64,000 bases of DNA, taken from the NCBI GenBank assembly GCA_947650285.1, contig CANTFL010001244.1:620001-684000 (forward strand), in the 5' to 3' direction. The position numbers and the translations under genes are program-made. Shown here piece by piece: positions 45,495 to 55,681 of the stretch. How positions within the stretch are numbered: the first letter of the stretch is position 1; each line of letters begins with the position of its first letter. Below the pieces are notes generated by a model. It was not told where the DNA came from, ran no database searches, and was given only the letters and a program-made list of their open reading frames with translations. The stretch comes from Hyaloperonospora brassicae. Lineage: Eukaryota; Oomycota; Peronosporomycetes; Peronosporales; Peronosporaceae.

Positions 45495-47357
45495 TGTGGT
45501 AAAGTCAATAATCAAATAATAGGACGTGGATCGGTGACCACCCAGTTAAGGTGTCACTTACTGGTGGAAAATGAGATCATGGGACCTGCCGATCTAATAA
45601 GGGACGGGAGGCGATCCCAACGGAGAAAGACGATCTGATCCAACTGCTGTCAGACTGATAGATATGGAACGATCTAAGACGGGACGCGGAAAGGGATGAT
45701 GTCCACGCTACGATCTGGGACAAGGAATGATTTTAACGGTTCGATCTGAGACAAGGAATGATTGCACCAAACGACCGATCTGAAGCAGAATTACTCTGGG
45801 AAAGGTGCATCGGGGACCGGGCGATGTGAGGTGACTCTGTGACAAAGGTGCTGAAATCCATCAGATCGGTGGCACTCGTTACCGGTCTCCCGAAGGGAGT
45901 ACTGATTCAGGTTAATTATGGCCCGATCTGGAAGTGTGGATGTTTGTGGGAGTCCGTGGGACCGTTGTAAGAACTACGGATGGTCCCATTGAGCAGATAA
46001 ACCCGTGAGGATGGTATCGGAGTACTCTCAATGGACGGAAGAGCATATATGGCCGGATTGTACTGTGTCGGTCCTCAACAATCTCGAATTGGACATCAGA
46101 TCGGTCATGTTCCCTGCTGACTATGGATATATCGGTGACGGAGCTATTGAATCGTGATAAGCATGCTTGATGAAGGTAGATGAGTGATGTCGCAAAAGTT
46201 CAGACCGAAAGAGCCAGTGGAAGCCGGTAGAATTGACGTCGCAAAATGGATTTAGACACATTCGGCATTTGGATACTATTTTGGACTTTTCGGTACCAAA
46301 ATTGGGTATTTGGTACCGTCTTTGGAAATTGGTACCTTTTTGGTGTCTGGGTACGATATTGGGAGTATTGGCGCTATCTTTGGAGTACATGTCACGAAAT
46401 TTCGACACGTGTTCGAATGGGCGGTCAAGTTTAAAGGTGATATCGACTTGGAGAGTGACCTATAGTTTGGAATAGGCTTAAAGATGGGTTTAGATATTAA
46501 TTTGGTTGGTTAATAAACAGACTTGAACTCTACTTCTTCTGCTCACGACGCACGTTCTCCTCCCCTCTTATCCGGGCAAGATTGATTTGGCTTCCCCGGC
46601 GGGTCAAGGCACGCGTGTTACAGGGACACAGAAGACCGATCTTGGATTGTTGGCCAAGATCGAGAAGAGCGATCTCGGGATATCTGGCCCGGATCGATCA
46701 AGTACTCACACTCAACTCAACTGCTAGGGTAGCAGCAAACAACAACAAAGGGAAAGGGTTTTGGTTACAAGATCGCAAGGCGGCTCAAGTGGTCAGAAGA
46801 TCTGGACAAGGAGTTCAAGACAAGACCGAGCAAGACCCAGACGATCTACCGGACAGATTGGCACGTTTCATTTTGGAGAAACAAGACACCGATCTACCCA
46901 AATTGCGCACTTCCGGTAAGATCGGCCGATCCCAAGACCAGATCGGACCGATCCCAAGGCAAGATCGACGCAGGACTACTATTTGCTGAGTGAAGATTTC
47001 CGCACAGCAAAGACCCCGACCCCGAGAATAAATCGAGATCGGTGTGATTCAAGATCGAGATCGCGACGCTTCCAGATAGAGATCGCCGCGCCTCAAGATC
47101 AAGATCGCAGATCCACTGTTCGTGGTGTGAAGATTTCCACGCCGGAATCGAACTCTCATCCCAACCTCTCAGCGAGATCGACATCTCCCAAGGCCGTTAC
47201 GAAGAGCTCAAGCCAGCCCAACCGACGGGTACACAAGGTGAGCACAAGGTTATACAACAAGGCACGGATCGTAGTACCCCCTCCGTGAGTCGGCAAGTCT
47301 GGGCAAGTGGAAGATCGACCCTCACACAAGCGATTTTGTGAGATCGACTTCACCACA
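45495..47357 (+). repeat. 5' LTR of element 3
   Basis: 1863 bp, starting TGTGGTAAAG and ending CTTCACCACA. It contains repeated words such as CGATCTG(G/A)GACAAGGAATGATT, and a GATC-dense right third. It is directly followed by ATGGTGCGCATGCCCGG, which begins with TGG one base in and may be the primer-binding site. Confidence 0.95.
46261..46390. repeat. Degenerate ~20-bp repeat with GGTACC cores in the element 3 LTR
   Basis: Three GGTACC hexamers at 46292, 46312 and 46331, and related GGTAC or TTTGGA words around them, form a degenerate direct repeat. The same block recurs in the 3' LTR at 59091-59220. Confidence 0.45.
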
Positions 47358-47358
47358 A

Positions 47359-47640
47359 TGGTGCGCATGCCCGGATGTTCTGAGGCCTCTGGATTTCACC
47401 GTGAGTCCACTGGCAAAGGTGTCAAGATCAAGCAAGAAGCTGGGATTGAAGTATCAGCGATAGAGGGATCGACGCAGACACGCAGAAGCACAAGATCCTT
47501 AGATTATCAGAGTTTTGAAAAGGGGGTCATATGGAATGAAAATAAAAGAGGAAGATCGAGAGATCGGTCTGGAAGATAAACCTCAATTCCCTCCTAGGGT
47601 CCTTTCGGGGGCCACCACAGATCGCTCTGCAAAGAGCGAT
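47359..47640 (+). pseudogene. Leader reading frame of element 3
   Basis: This encodes VRMPGCSEASGFHREST and, after one frameshift, MKIKEEDREIGLEDKP, matching the leader frame of element A at protein level. It probably forms the N-terminus of Gag. Confidence 0.45.
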
Positions 47641-49846
47641 CTGCTGGATGAAAATCCAATTGTGAAAACCAAACCGGCGAAACCAAACTATCTTATCGTC
47701 GATCGATTGTCTAACCTCAAGCCGAGGAATACGATCATGAAATCGACCACACCAAAACGATCCACGATGAGATCGGTGGGATCTGAAGGCAAAGATCGCC
47801 GGATCGACCAAACTGTGCAATTGAAGATCGGAGTTAACGAGGAATACGATCAAGAACAGGACGAGATCGCGATGCAAAAGCCAAAAACATGATCAAATGA
47901 AGATCGCGTCCATGGATAATGAAACAACAGGTAAGTCGTGGGAGCATGCAAAATAGCAGCGCTAATATATCCATTTGAAGACAATGCTCATAAAAGACCC
48001 GGTGCTCAAGATATTACGGCCCTATTCGATCGGCCCTCTGGATAAGCCGATCTCGGTCTTACCTCCAGGAACCAACAAAATCGACGCAATTAACTTGGTT
48101 TTGCGGATGTTAAACGACATGAATTTCTGCGCTAATGCTTTTGATGGAGATGACCTGCTGAGTTTCAGCTTGGAACAGTTGGAGGACGCAAGGAGTAAGT
48201 TCGTGGGGATCATGACACTTATGGTGGGCGAGGACACTAAGCCTCAATACAAGATCGCTATACACTTGGACTCAATCCGGGAGCACCTCACATGATCTCC
48301 CCACTATGCCTCAGCTGACTCTGAGATCGAGTCAGACGGATCCATCAGCATTTTCCGGATGTCTATAGGACCGTCGGGAGGATCGTTCCTACAGGACCGG
48401 ATCGGCAAGGCCAGGCAGGATCAAAGCCTTGAAGGAGCAAACCAAGATCGACGTACAGCCACAGCCGACCGGTGCACCTATGAGGTTGGGAGATCAGGAA
48501 GAGAATGATCTAAGTCGATATTTCAATATGGCGATGAAGAAACACTAACCAGAGCAACGAGCAGTCCAAAGAATGGACCGACAGTCGAGCCGTAATCCAG
48601 ATCGCCGTACTTTTACCTAACCCTCGCAAGAGATCTATGACAAGCCGGATGTGGATATGGAATCGGTGGAGTCCAACGCTTACGATCTTATTCATCAGGG
48701 GGCAGAATATGATCCAAATGATCTGTGGATGGCCGAACCAAGACGACCTCAAGTTGCCGCGACCGGTGTGACTAACGGAACCAACTCCGTCATTCAAAGG
48801 ATCAGAACCTTAGCGATCTCCGAGCTGAAAGAGTTCTCTGGAACTAATCGAGAATTAGAAATAGGACAGATCTGGATCGGCAAAGTTAAATTAGCGTTTC
48901 TCCGGGACCAAGCATCGGACGAAGAGAGATGTATGGTTTTCGGCGATCTCCTAGTAGGCCCACCCCGCTACTGGTACTGACAGCTGCGCCGATCGACGAA
49001 ATCCAATTGGAAAGAATTGAGGAACAGCTTCCTCTTGGAATATGGATAACATGGGTTGTAAGCGATCCGGCAGTATTACCACGCGAAGAAGCGGTCGGAA
49101 GAAAATCCTCTGCAGTACTTGCATCGGCGTAACGTGATGGGAATGTTGGCGCAGGCACCGGTGAAGGATGGAGCGCCATATGCGCGCAAGGAACATGTCA
49201 ACCATTTCATTGACACCTTGGACGATCCCGATCTCTCCAACCAGCTGCTACTGCTGAGTGTTGTAGATGCGGATGCCATGCAGGAGACATTGCATTGATA
49301 CCAACAGGGGAGATCGCGTCAAGGGAAAGTGATGATCGAATCGTCCAAGTTCAGACCAAAGGGGACGCCTGGTCCAGCACTTTCTAAGCCTGCACGTGCG
49401 GTGAGGATGGTCCTTAACGAGGGTATTAGCAGTGAGTCAGAATCGGACACCAACGGATCGGATTCGGAAGATTAATTGAGATCGATCCATATGGCTGCCA
49501 CTACGGATCGGCGTACACCATCTCGCGACCCTTCAGCGAATATGAGATCGGTCTATCCGAATACTCGTCGAAACTATTAAGATCTCAGTAAGCCGTTTAA
49601 GCCGTGTACCCATTGCGGATCGACCAAGCATGAAGATCTCGGTTTTTGGAAGCCGGTCACGTGCTAGAAATGTGGGCGTAAAGGACACCCCTCCGACAAT
49701 TGTTTTTTCGTGTGTCGTGCCTGCGGTGAGAGATGGTTGACCCGAGAAAGTGTCCTATGAAGGAGTTCTACAACATGATCCGACAGTGGTACGTCCCGAA
49801 CAATCATGCAGGGATGCTGCCAAAGAAGGCCGAGAAGATGTTAAAC
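47641..49846 (+). pseudogene. Gag of element 3
   Basis: Degraded pieces: a basic segment to 47892, a 106-codon frame 47975-48295, and a gag-domain frame 48651-48980 (RIRTLAISELKEFSGTNREL, IWIGKVKLAFLRDQAS, CMVFGDLLVGPPRYW). After frameshifts come zinc knuckles near 49600-49735: CTHCGSTKHEDLGF, a second CX2CX4HX4C knuckle with intact final cysteine but a TAG after its first cysteine, and a third cluster. The last stretch (KEFYNMIRQWYVPNN) runs to the TAG at 49847-49849 that is shared with element A. Confidence 0.7.
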
Positions 49847-49849
49847 TAG
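49847..49849 (+). promoter_or_regulatory. Amber codon at the gag/protease boundary of element 3
   Basis: TTAAACTAGGACGCT is identical to the element A sequence at 2242-2244 and its flanks. This is the second member of a candidate readthrough site; a shared ancestral nonsense mutation is the alternative. Confidence 0.4.
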
Positions 49850-51456
49850 GACGCTTGCCAGGTTTGGATCTGGTACGAGCCGAGCGTTCTGGGCTCTGCA
49901 TTATTGCATACGTAGAAAAAAGAAGACAGATCGCGAGAGTAAGCATAATGCAGATATGGAAACAAATGTATCTCGCTCGAAGTCAAAACGTGTCTCTTCC
50001 GTCTATATTCTGAAGAGGATCGACTATTACTCGAGATCCGAACCAACTATGAAAATTGAGCTCACTTATGGGAAATCTCGCGGATATTGGAAACATTATT
50101 CGCCCGGGAAGTGGTTCAAACAGGCGGAAGCTGTTGGCAATATCAACAACGTGAAAGCTACTCTATTTTTTATTCCGGTGCTGAAGTGTCGATTATTGAC
50201 ACCGCCTTTGCTCGTACGGTTGGTTGTCACGTTGACGAAAGTCAACGACAAGAATGTATCGGGATCGGAGAAACTTTTTGTATATGACGATTGGAAGTAC
50301 CAAGATCAAGGTCACCGTAGCGGGATCGCTGGTAATTTACTTCAATGTGTGGGTAGGTGATCTAGCAGGACAAGAAGTGATTTTGGGAATGGAATTATGG
50401 TACCTGCCGGAGTGCCGCTCGATCTAGCTGATGGCGCGCTATGTCTATCAGAAGGAATCCGTATTCATCTCGCAGGACGTCGCCCCGCGTACGGATCGAA
50501 GATACAGCACGTAACGGCGAAGGACCAACATGTAGTGATCCCGGTCGGAGATTCCAGAGAAGTGAAGATCGGGATCGGTGGGGCTAAGATGAAGTTGTGG
50601 GTCACTAGAGGACCAGATTGGGTCCCCACGGTGATTTCGGGGTTGGGTAAGACGAAATACCTGCAGATGGACAGCATCGGCGACCGTGAAATTATACTGC
50701 CCACCCACACTATATCAGTCTTGTGGACGGAAGGCGATGTAATACCACGGACTCAAGGTTTTGTGACGGTCGGATCGGGGGAGTACAATGAGTGGCAAAC
50801 TCTAGCGTACGAAGCTGCGACGGATAGTGTAAATTTGCTTCCAGAAAAGCAGATCAGACCATTGGTAGATCGCCCTGAATAGGTCACACCTAAACGTATC
50901 ATGAATCGACCATCTAATCCGCTAAAAGATGTATTTCCAGCGGTCTCTATGGTGACGTGGCAGGCCGGAAAAGTGGAACTGCACGGGACAGATTTCGCGG
51001 TTGTGGAAGAAGGAAGGGTCAATGTAGCTGATCTCACTCCACACAACGAAGAAGAGATATCGCGAAGGGATAACGATCATGAGATAGGAATTAACATGCA
51101 ACGAAGGGGGATCGCGATACCGATCAAGAATGGATACGTGATAGACCGTCTCTATCGAAGCCCGATCCGACTGACAAAAAATTGGGATGAGCCCGCCTAG
51201 AGAGAAGCAAGAGCCTGAGGAAGAGATATTGCCAAAGACTGAAGATTCTGAGATCGCGTAAATACCAGTTTACTACCACGAAAGCGGAGATTTGTTTGCT
51301 TAAGATATCGAGCAGCACATGGTAGTGCTACCAGAGATGTCAACGACTACGGAAGAAGTTACGATTGATGACATTCAGATCGGCGATCCCAATGTGCCTC
51401 TCACCACAGATCAATAGCGGCTCAGATCGCTTATCTGGAAGAGCTGTCACCTTTTC
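49850..51456 (+). pseudogene. Protease and linker of element 3
   Basis: The protease active site reads FYSGAEVSIIDTAFARTVG near 50187, with the catalytic aspartate of DSG changed to tyrosine; element A keeps it. The second half follows in other frames, and a 161-codon frame (50397-50882) corresponds to the element A protease end and linker (LDLADGALCL, VGSGEYNEWQTLAYEAAT). Frames up to 51420 carry the acidic end of the linker. Several stops and frameshifts are present. Confidence 0.7.
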
Positions 51457-52300
51457 ATGGGTAAAGGTAATGCTCTACCACCAGCAGCACGAGGCGCGAT
51501 CTGTGATATCGATGTCGGTGGGGCAGCACCGATTTTGCAAATAGTACGCTCGGTCGCGCCGAAATATCGGGAGAAGCTGTCAGATATCATCAAAGGATTG
51601 TTAGCATCCAAGATCTTTCAGCCATCCACGTCGCCTTGGGCGTCTAAGATAGTGGTGAACTTCGAGAAGAATGGAGTGGATATTCGTCTCTGTATTGACT
51701 ATCGAAGAGTGAATCAGCTGACACGCCTGATGGTTTACCCCATGCCGTTGATCAGCGATCTGCTGGAGGACTTGAATAAAGCCCTATGGTACTGTTCGTT
51801 CGACATGGCAAGTGGATTTTGGGTCGTTGAGATGATTGAACGAGCAAAACTGATATCAGCGTTTGTCACGCCGTTTGGTCTTTTCGAGTAACTACGAATG
51901 ATCTTTGGGCTTAAGAACGCACCTCAGATCTACCAACGTCTAGTAGACAATGCGCTGAATGGATATCTCAAGATCGGCCAGAGATCAGCTTCAGATGGCT
52001 CGTTGACTTATTCAAAGATGGAGAACCTGAGACAGATCGACGGCCTTCTATACTGGGGCGCCGATCTTATATTGACGATATTCTCATACCAGCCACGTCA
52101 TGGGAATCTTTGTGCGCAAAAGTGTAACGACTGCTAGAAGCATGTGATAAGTGGAATCTGTCTATCAGTCTCACAAAGAGTTTTTGGGGTGCCGTAAGGT
52201 CGATTATTCGGGACATCGAGAGTCAATGGATGGTCTGGAGGCTCAGCCCAAGAACTTGGAAACGCTGGTCAACATCCCATTTCCTAGCACGCTGTGATCT
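51457..52300 (+). pseudogene. Reverse transcriptase of element 3
   Basis: A 144-codon frame (51457-51891) has the blocks STSPWASKIVVNFEKNG, IRLCIDYRRVNQLT and CSFDMASGFW. After a TAA in place of tryptophan come FGLKNAPQIYQRL and, in another frame near 52066-52090, a YIDDIL active site. The thumb part is degraded. Confidence 0.8.
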
Positions 52301-52729
52301 ATGCAATCTTTCCTCGGGAGCCTCAATTATTACCGCCGTTTCATTGAGGATTTTGCAGTATACACCGCTGTGTTACATGAGCTAAGGGAATCGGATTTCT
52401 TCGAGATCGGCCGATCTCAGCTCGCAGCAGGATATGAATGGTCGAATGAAAACCGATGGAAGGAGGCTAAGGCTGCGTTCACGAAGCTAAAAGCTAAGAT
52501 AGCTACAGCTCCCGAGCTTAAACATTTCGCCCCGGATCGTCTTCCCGTAATCGTGGTTTACGCTAGTAAGTGGGCTATCTCAGCGGCCCTGATACAGGAG
52601 TATAATGGCGTGTATCATCCAGTGACGTTTACTAGCCGCACGCTGAAGCCCAATGAACTTAATTTCGGAACGGTGGAGAAGGAAGTGCTGGCGCTACTTC
52701 GTGTTTTAAAGTGTGCTATACCACACTAG
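52301..52729 (+). pseudogene. RT-linked (Gypsy-type) RNase H of element 3
   Basis: A 142-codon frame starting in the RT thumb (MQSFLGSLNYYRRFIEDFAV) and continuing into an RNase H with VVYASKWAISAALIQE, where the first catalytic aspartate (usually D in x-x-D-A-S) is tyrosine, and TFTSRTLKPNELNFGTVEKE with the glutamate region. The domain is truncated after VLALLRVLK. Loss of catalytic residues here contrasts with the intact second RNase H. Confidence 0.75.
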
Positions 52730-52919
52730 CTTCACGAGATATCACGGTGTTGACTTGACACTCCACGCTAGCGTGGTTGATGCAATCTCGAGGGCTCAAC
52801 GGGAGATTAGGACGGTGGGCTGCTTTGTTGTCGAACTGGACTATGAATGTGAAGAAATGAGAGCGAGGAGAGGAAGATATTTTGGGGATGCTGGCAGCGA
52901 AGATACCCCGATAGAGTAG

Positions 52920-53507
52920 ATGGAAGAGACGCTGATCGCAATAATTCCGCGAAAGGCCTGCCGACTCAAGATATCAATGCCACCACCCACGGTAGATGTG
53001 GATAGGAAGTTGCTGGTGGCCAGCTTCGATGGATCGGCGAGGATAAAGAAGAAAGGAGGTTCGTACAGTGCTGTGATATGGAGGTTACCTGAGTGGACGA
53101 TCGTGGCGGCAGAATCCAGATACGTTCTCGACCTCACCGTGAACGAAACTGAGTATAACGGCTTGCTATTATGCTTCGAGTTACTTGCCGATCTGGACAG
53201 AGGGCGAGTAATTCTTTGTGGAGACTCTAATTTGGTGATTCGACAGATGCGCGGCGAGATCGACTGCAAGGCACCGGGCCTTCAACTGTTGAGAGATAAA
53301 GCATTGGACAAATTGCGATCGTGGCCGAATCATGAGTTCCTACACATGAAGCGAGTATGGAACCAAAGCGCGGATCGACTAGCTAGCACAGCATTGCAGA
53401 ACGAAAACGGAAGAACGGTGGTAGCTGAAGGAGATCGACAATATATGATTGCTCTGAACCGTCTCGATGAATTGTTGAAGCCCAAGCAGGATGGGCAGCT
53501 TGCTTGA
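52920..53507 (+). CDS. Second, archaeal-type RNase H (aRNH) of element 3
   Basis: A 195-codon open frame, ATG at its start, follows a short connector. It holds a complete RNase H fold of the archaeal/RNH-I type: LVASFDGSARIKKKGGSYSA (first D with the DGS-x-R word), TVNETEYNGLLLCFELL (catalytic E), VILCGDSNLVIRQMRGE (D) and the final VWNQSADRLASTAL (D). All four acidic residues are present. Acquisition of a second RNase H of this type is known in plant Tat-lineage Gypsy elements and, as I recall, has been reported in oomycete Gypsy elements. It probably replaces or assists the decayed RT-linked domain; originally it was part of the polyprotein. Confidence 0.8.
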   Translation: MEETLIAIIPRKACRLKISMPPPTVDVDRKLLVASFDGSARIKKKGGSYSAVIWRLPEWTIVAAESRYVLDLTVNETEYNGLLLCFELLADLDRGRVILCGDSNLVIRQMRGEIDCKAPGLQLLRDKALDKLRSWPNHEFLHMKRVWNQSADRLASTALQNENGRTVVAEGDRQYMIALNRLDELLKPKQDGQLA

Positions 53508-53684
53508 ATAACTGCGGTCGCGAGATCAGCCGAGAGGATACGCCATCAGCCCGAAGTAATACAGGAGGAAATAGTACAGAGGATAAGGATTCGACGAATT
53601 GTACAAGCTCAGGATGAAGAGCGTTAGATCGTCAACCTCAAGAGTTATCTGAACGGCGAAATATCAAGCCTGGACGCTGGAAAA

Positions 53685-54866
53685 GTGAAGGTGTGCGCAA
53701 AACTAGCACCTGAGTACGAGATCGATGAAAACGATCTGGTTTTCTCCTGCTCCATGGCGAAAAAAGTAAGAAGATCGCGATGGTTTGATGCGTCTAGTGA
53801 TCCCAGAGACGTTGCAACAGGACTTTTTGCACCATTACCACGCAAGTCTGGAGGGAGCCCACCAAGGTATTGGTAGGACGTACCAGAAGATCAGATCGCG
53901 ATTCCACTGGAGAGGGCTGTAATGGAGTGTGCAACGATATGTGGGCGAGCGTACCGATTGTGAGACCGGAAAGGGATGTCCGATGATCCATGGGAGATCG
54001 CCTGGTAATTTACAAGCAACCTACTCATTCCAGATCATCGCAATGGATCATATCCCGTCGTTGCCTAGGTCTTTCAAAGGAAACACTGAGCTGCTCATTT
54101 GGGTAGATCTTTTCTCGGGTTATGTGATCGCAAAAGCTAGCTCGTCACGGACAGCACAGACGATCGCGGAGAATTACGAAGAATGCGTGTTCCGACGTTT
54201 TGGAGCTAGCAAAGCTATCAGGCGCGATCGGGAATCGGGATTTATGTCCGATTTCTTCCGAGCTTTCAGCCAGATCGTAGGGCAAAAAAAGCAGCGTGCT
54301 ACCATGGCCTATAGACCACAAGCAAATGGAACGGCCGAACGAATAGTTCAAACACTGACGAGAGCGCTCAAGATGTATGTGGCTGATGTCAACCAACAGG
54401 ATTGGGATGAGTATGCTTAACCGCTCACATTTGCGATCGACACCGCACAAGATCGAATCCGGGGGATACCCCGTTCTATCTGAATTATGGGTGGTACCCG
54501 CGATCAACATTGGAAGCTACATTATTAGTAGGTAACACGGGAACACGAGATCGCGACCCAAAGAGGTGGAGATACAAGATCCAAAGGTAATGCCAACGAG
54601 CTCGATCTGCATTGAACGATCACTTACAAGTCGCGATCCAGGAGAGATCAGATCGACACAATGAAGACCTGGAGCCACACGAAGTCTCAGTGGGTACACA
54701 AGTATGGCTATACCTGCATCGATTCAAGGATGGCTACGCGAAGAAGCTAGCGCATATGCGGCATGGCCCGTTCCGAGCGGCGGATATATGTGGAGATCAC
54801 GCGGTGAAATTGGAGATCGCTGGGACCCCATTTGGATATTTCCGATTGTACATCTATCAAAGCTGA
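53685..54866 (+). pseudogene. Integrase of element 3
   Basis: The zinc-binding region near 53811-53975 has HHYHASLEGAHQGIGRTY with the two histidines, but only one of the two cysteines (RTDCETGKG). The core frame 53929-54420 has IIAMDHIPSLPRS (D), IRRDRESGFMSDFF (D) and RPQANGTAERIVQTL (E), all three catalytic residues intact. A TAA and frameshift follow at 54418. The C-terminal frame 54612-54866 carries VGTQVWLYLHRFKDGY and RHGPFRAADICGDHAVKLEI, the GPF module. Confidence 0.8.
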
Positions 54867-54997
54867 AGAAGGTAAAGACGTTTCCTGAACGGCCAAGCAT
54901 CAGCTTACGATGGATGAAGCAGATCGCTTTGAATTTTGATGAAGCTCTGCTACCAGATGACAGTTGGGAGAGCGATCTTTAGAAGGGAGAATATGAA

Positions 54998-55216
54998 GTG
55001 GAAGAGGTATTGGACGTGCGATCTGGTCGGAAAACCCGTTATGGGCGAGTACACCGTCAATTTCTGGTGAATTGGAAAAGATATCCCGACTTAAGATGGG
55101 TGGACGAGGCCGATCTGAGTTGTGGAGCAATCTTGCAAGAGTTTGAGCGGAGCCGAGTGAGTCGAAACCGTTTCGAAGTGATGCAGTCTCACGAAGGCAA
55201 GTCGAACGAACCATAA
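54998..55216 (+). pseudogene. Chromodomain of element 3
   Basis: EEVLDVRSGRKTRYGRVHRQ, then FLVNWKRYPDLRWVDEADLS, is a chromodomain (Y/F-L-V-x-W-x-x-Y-P...W), followed by the usual LQEFER helix. It closes pol; the antisense ORF begins beyond it. Confidence 0.75.
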
Positions 55217-55681
55217 CAGTTCGAACAAGTGTGCGAGAGGTAGCATATGCGGATGGAGGGGTTTAAAGATGTGCTAGATGGTAGCACATGCTGGTGGATG
55301 AGGTTGCACGATATGCTAGGAGGTAGCACATGCTGATGGATTGATATATGTGTGTGAGTATGGAAACAGTCAATTAAATTATTTAACCGAACGATATGGA
55401 TCGAGAGTGGATCGAAGTTGTGAAAGTTGCGCAGAATGAATTACTAAAGAAAACGATTGAAAGACCTACACAAATCTGAAGGACGATCGAGCTCGAACAC
55501 CGATCTTAGACTAAGACGATGGAGCAGGCTTTGACTTGTCTTGTAGACGAGGGGTCTGCGATCCGGGGTGATCCCAGTAGGCGTTACGGAACTTGTTGCG
55601 CCAAGGATCCTATTGGTCAGCCATAAACAACGCCTCTACCGGGCCGGCTGGTTTGTCGGCATTATGCCCCAATCCGGGATA
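55217..55681. other. Spacer between pol and the antisense ORF of element 3
   Basis: No coding frame is seen. Three imperfect copies of a GGTAGCA(C/T)ATGC(T/G)G(G/A)TGGA word occur between 55240 and 55345. Confidence 0.5.

Noticed and set aside
46121..46408. 95-codon minus frame repeated in both LTRs of element 3 (also 58951-59238)
   Set aside because: It is identical simply because the LTRs are duplicates; no independent evidence of coding.
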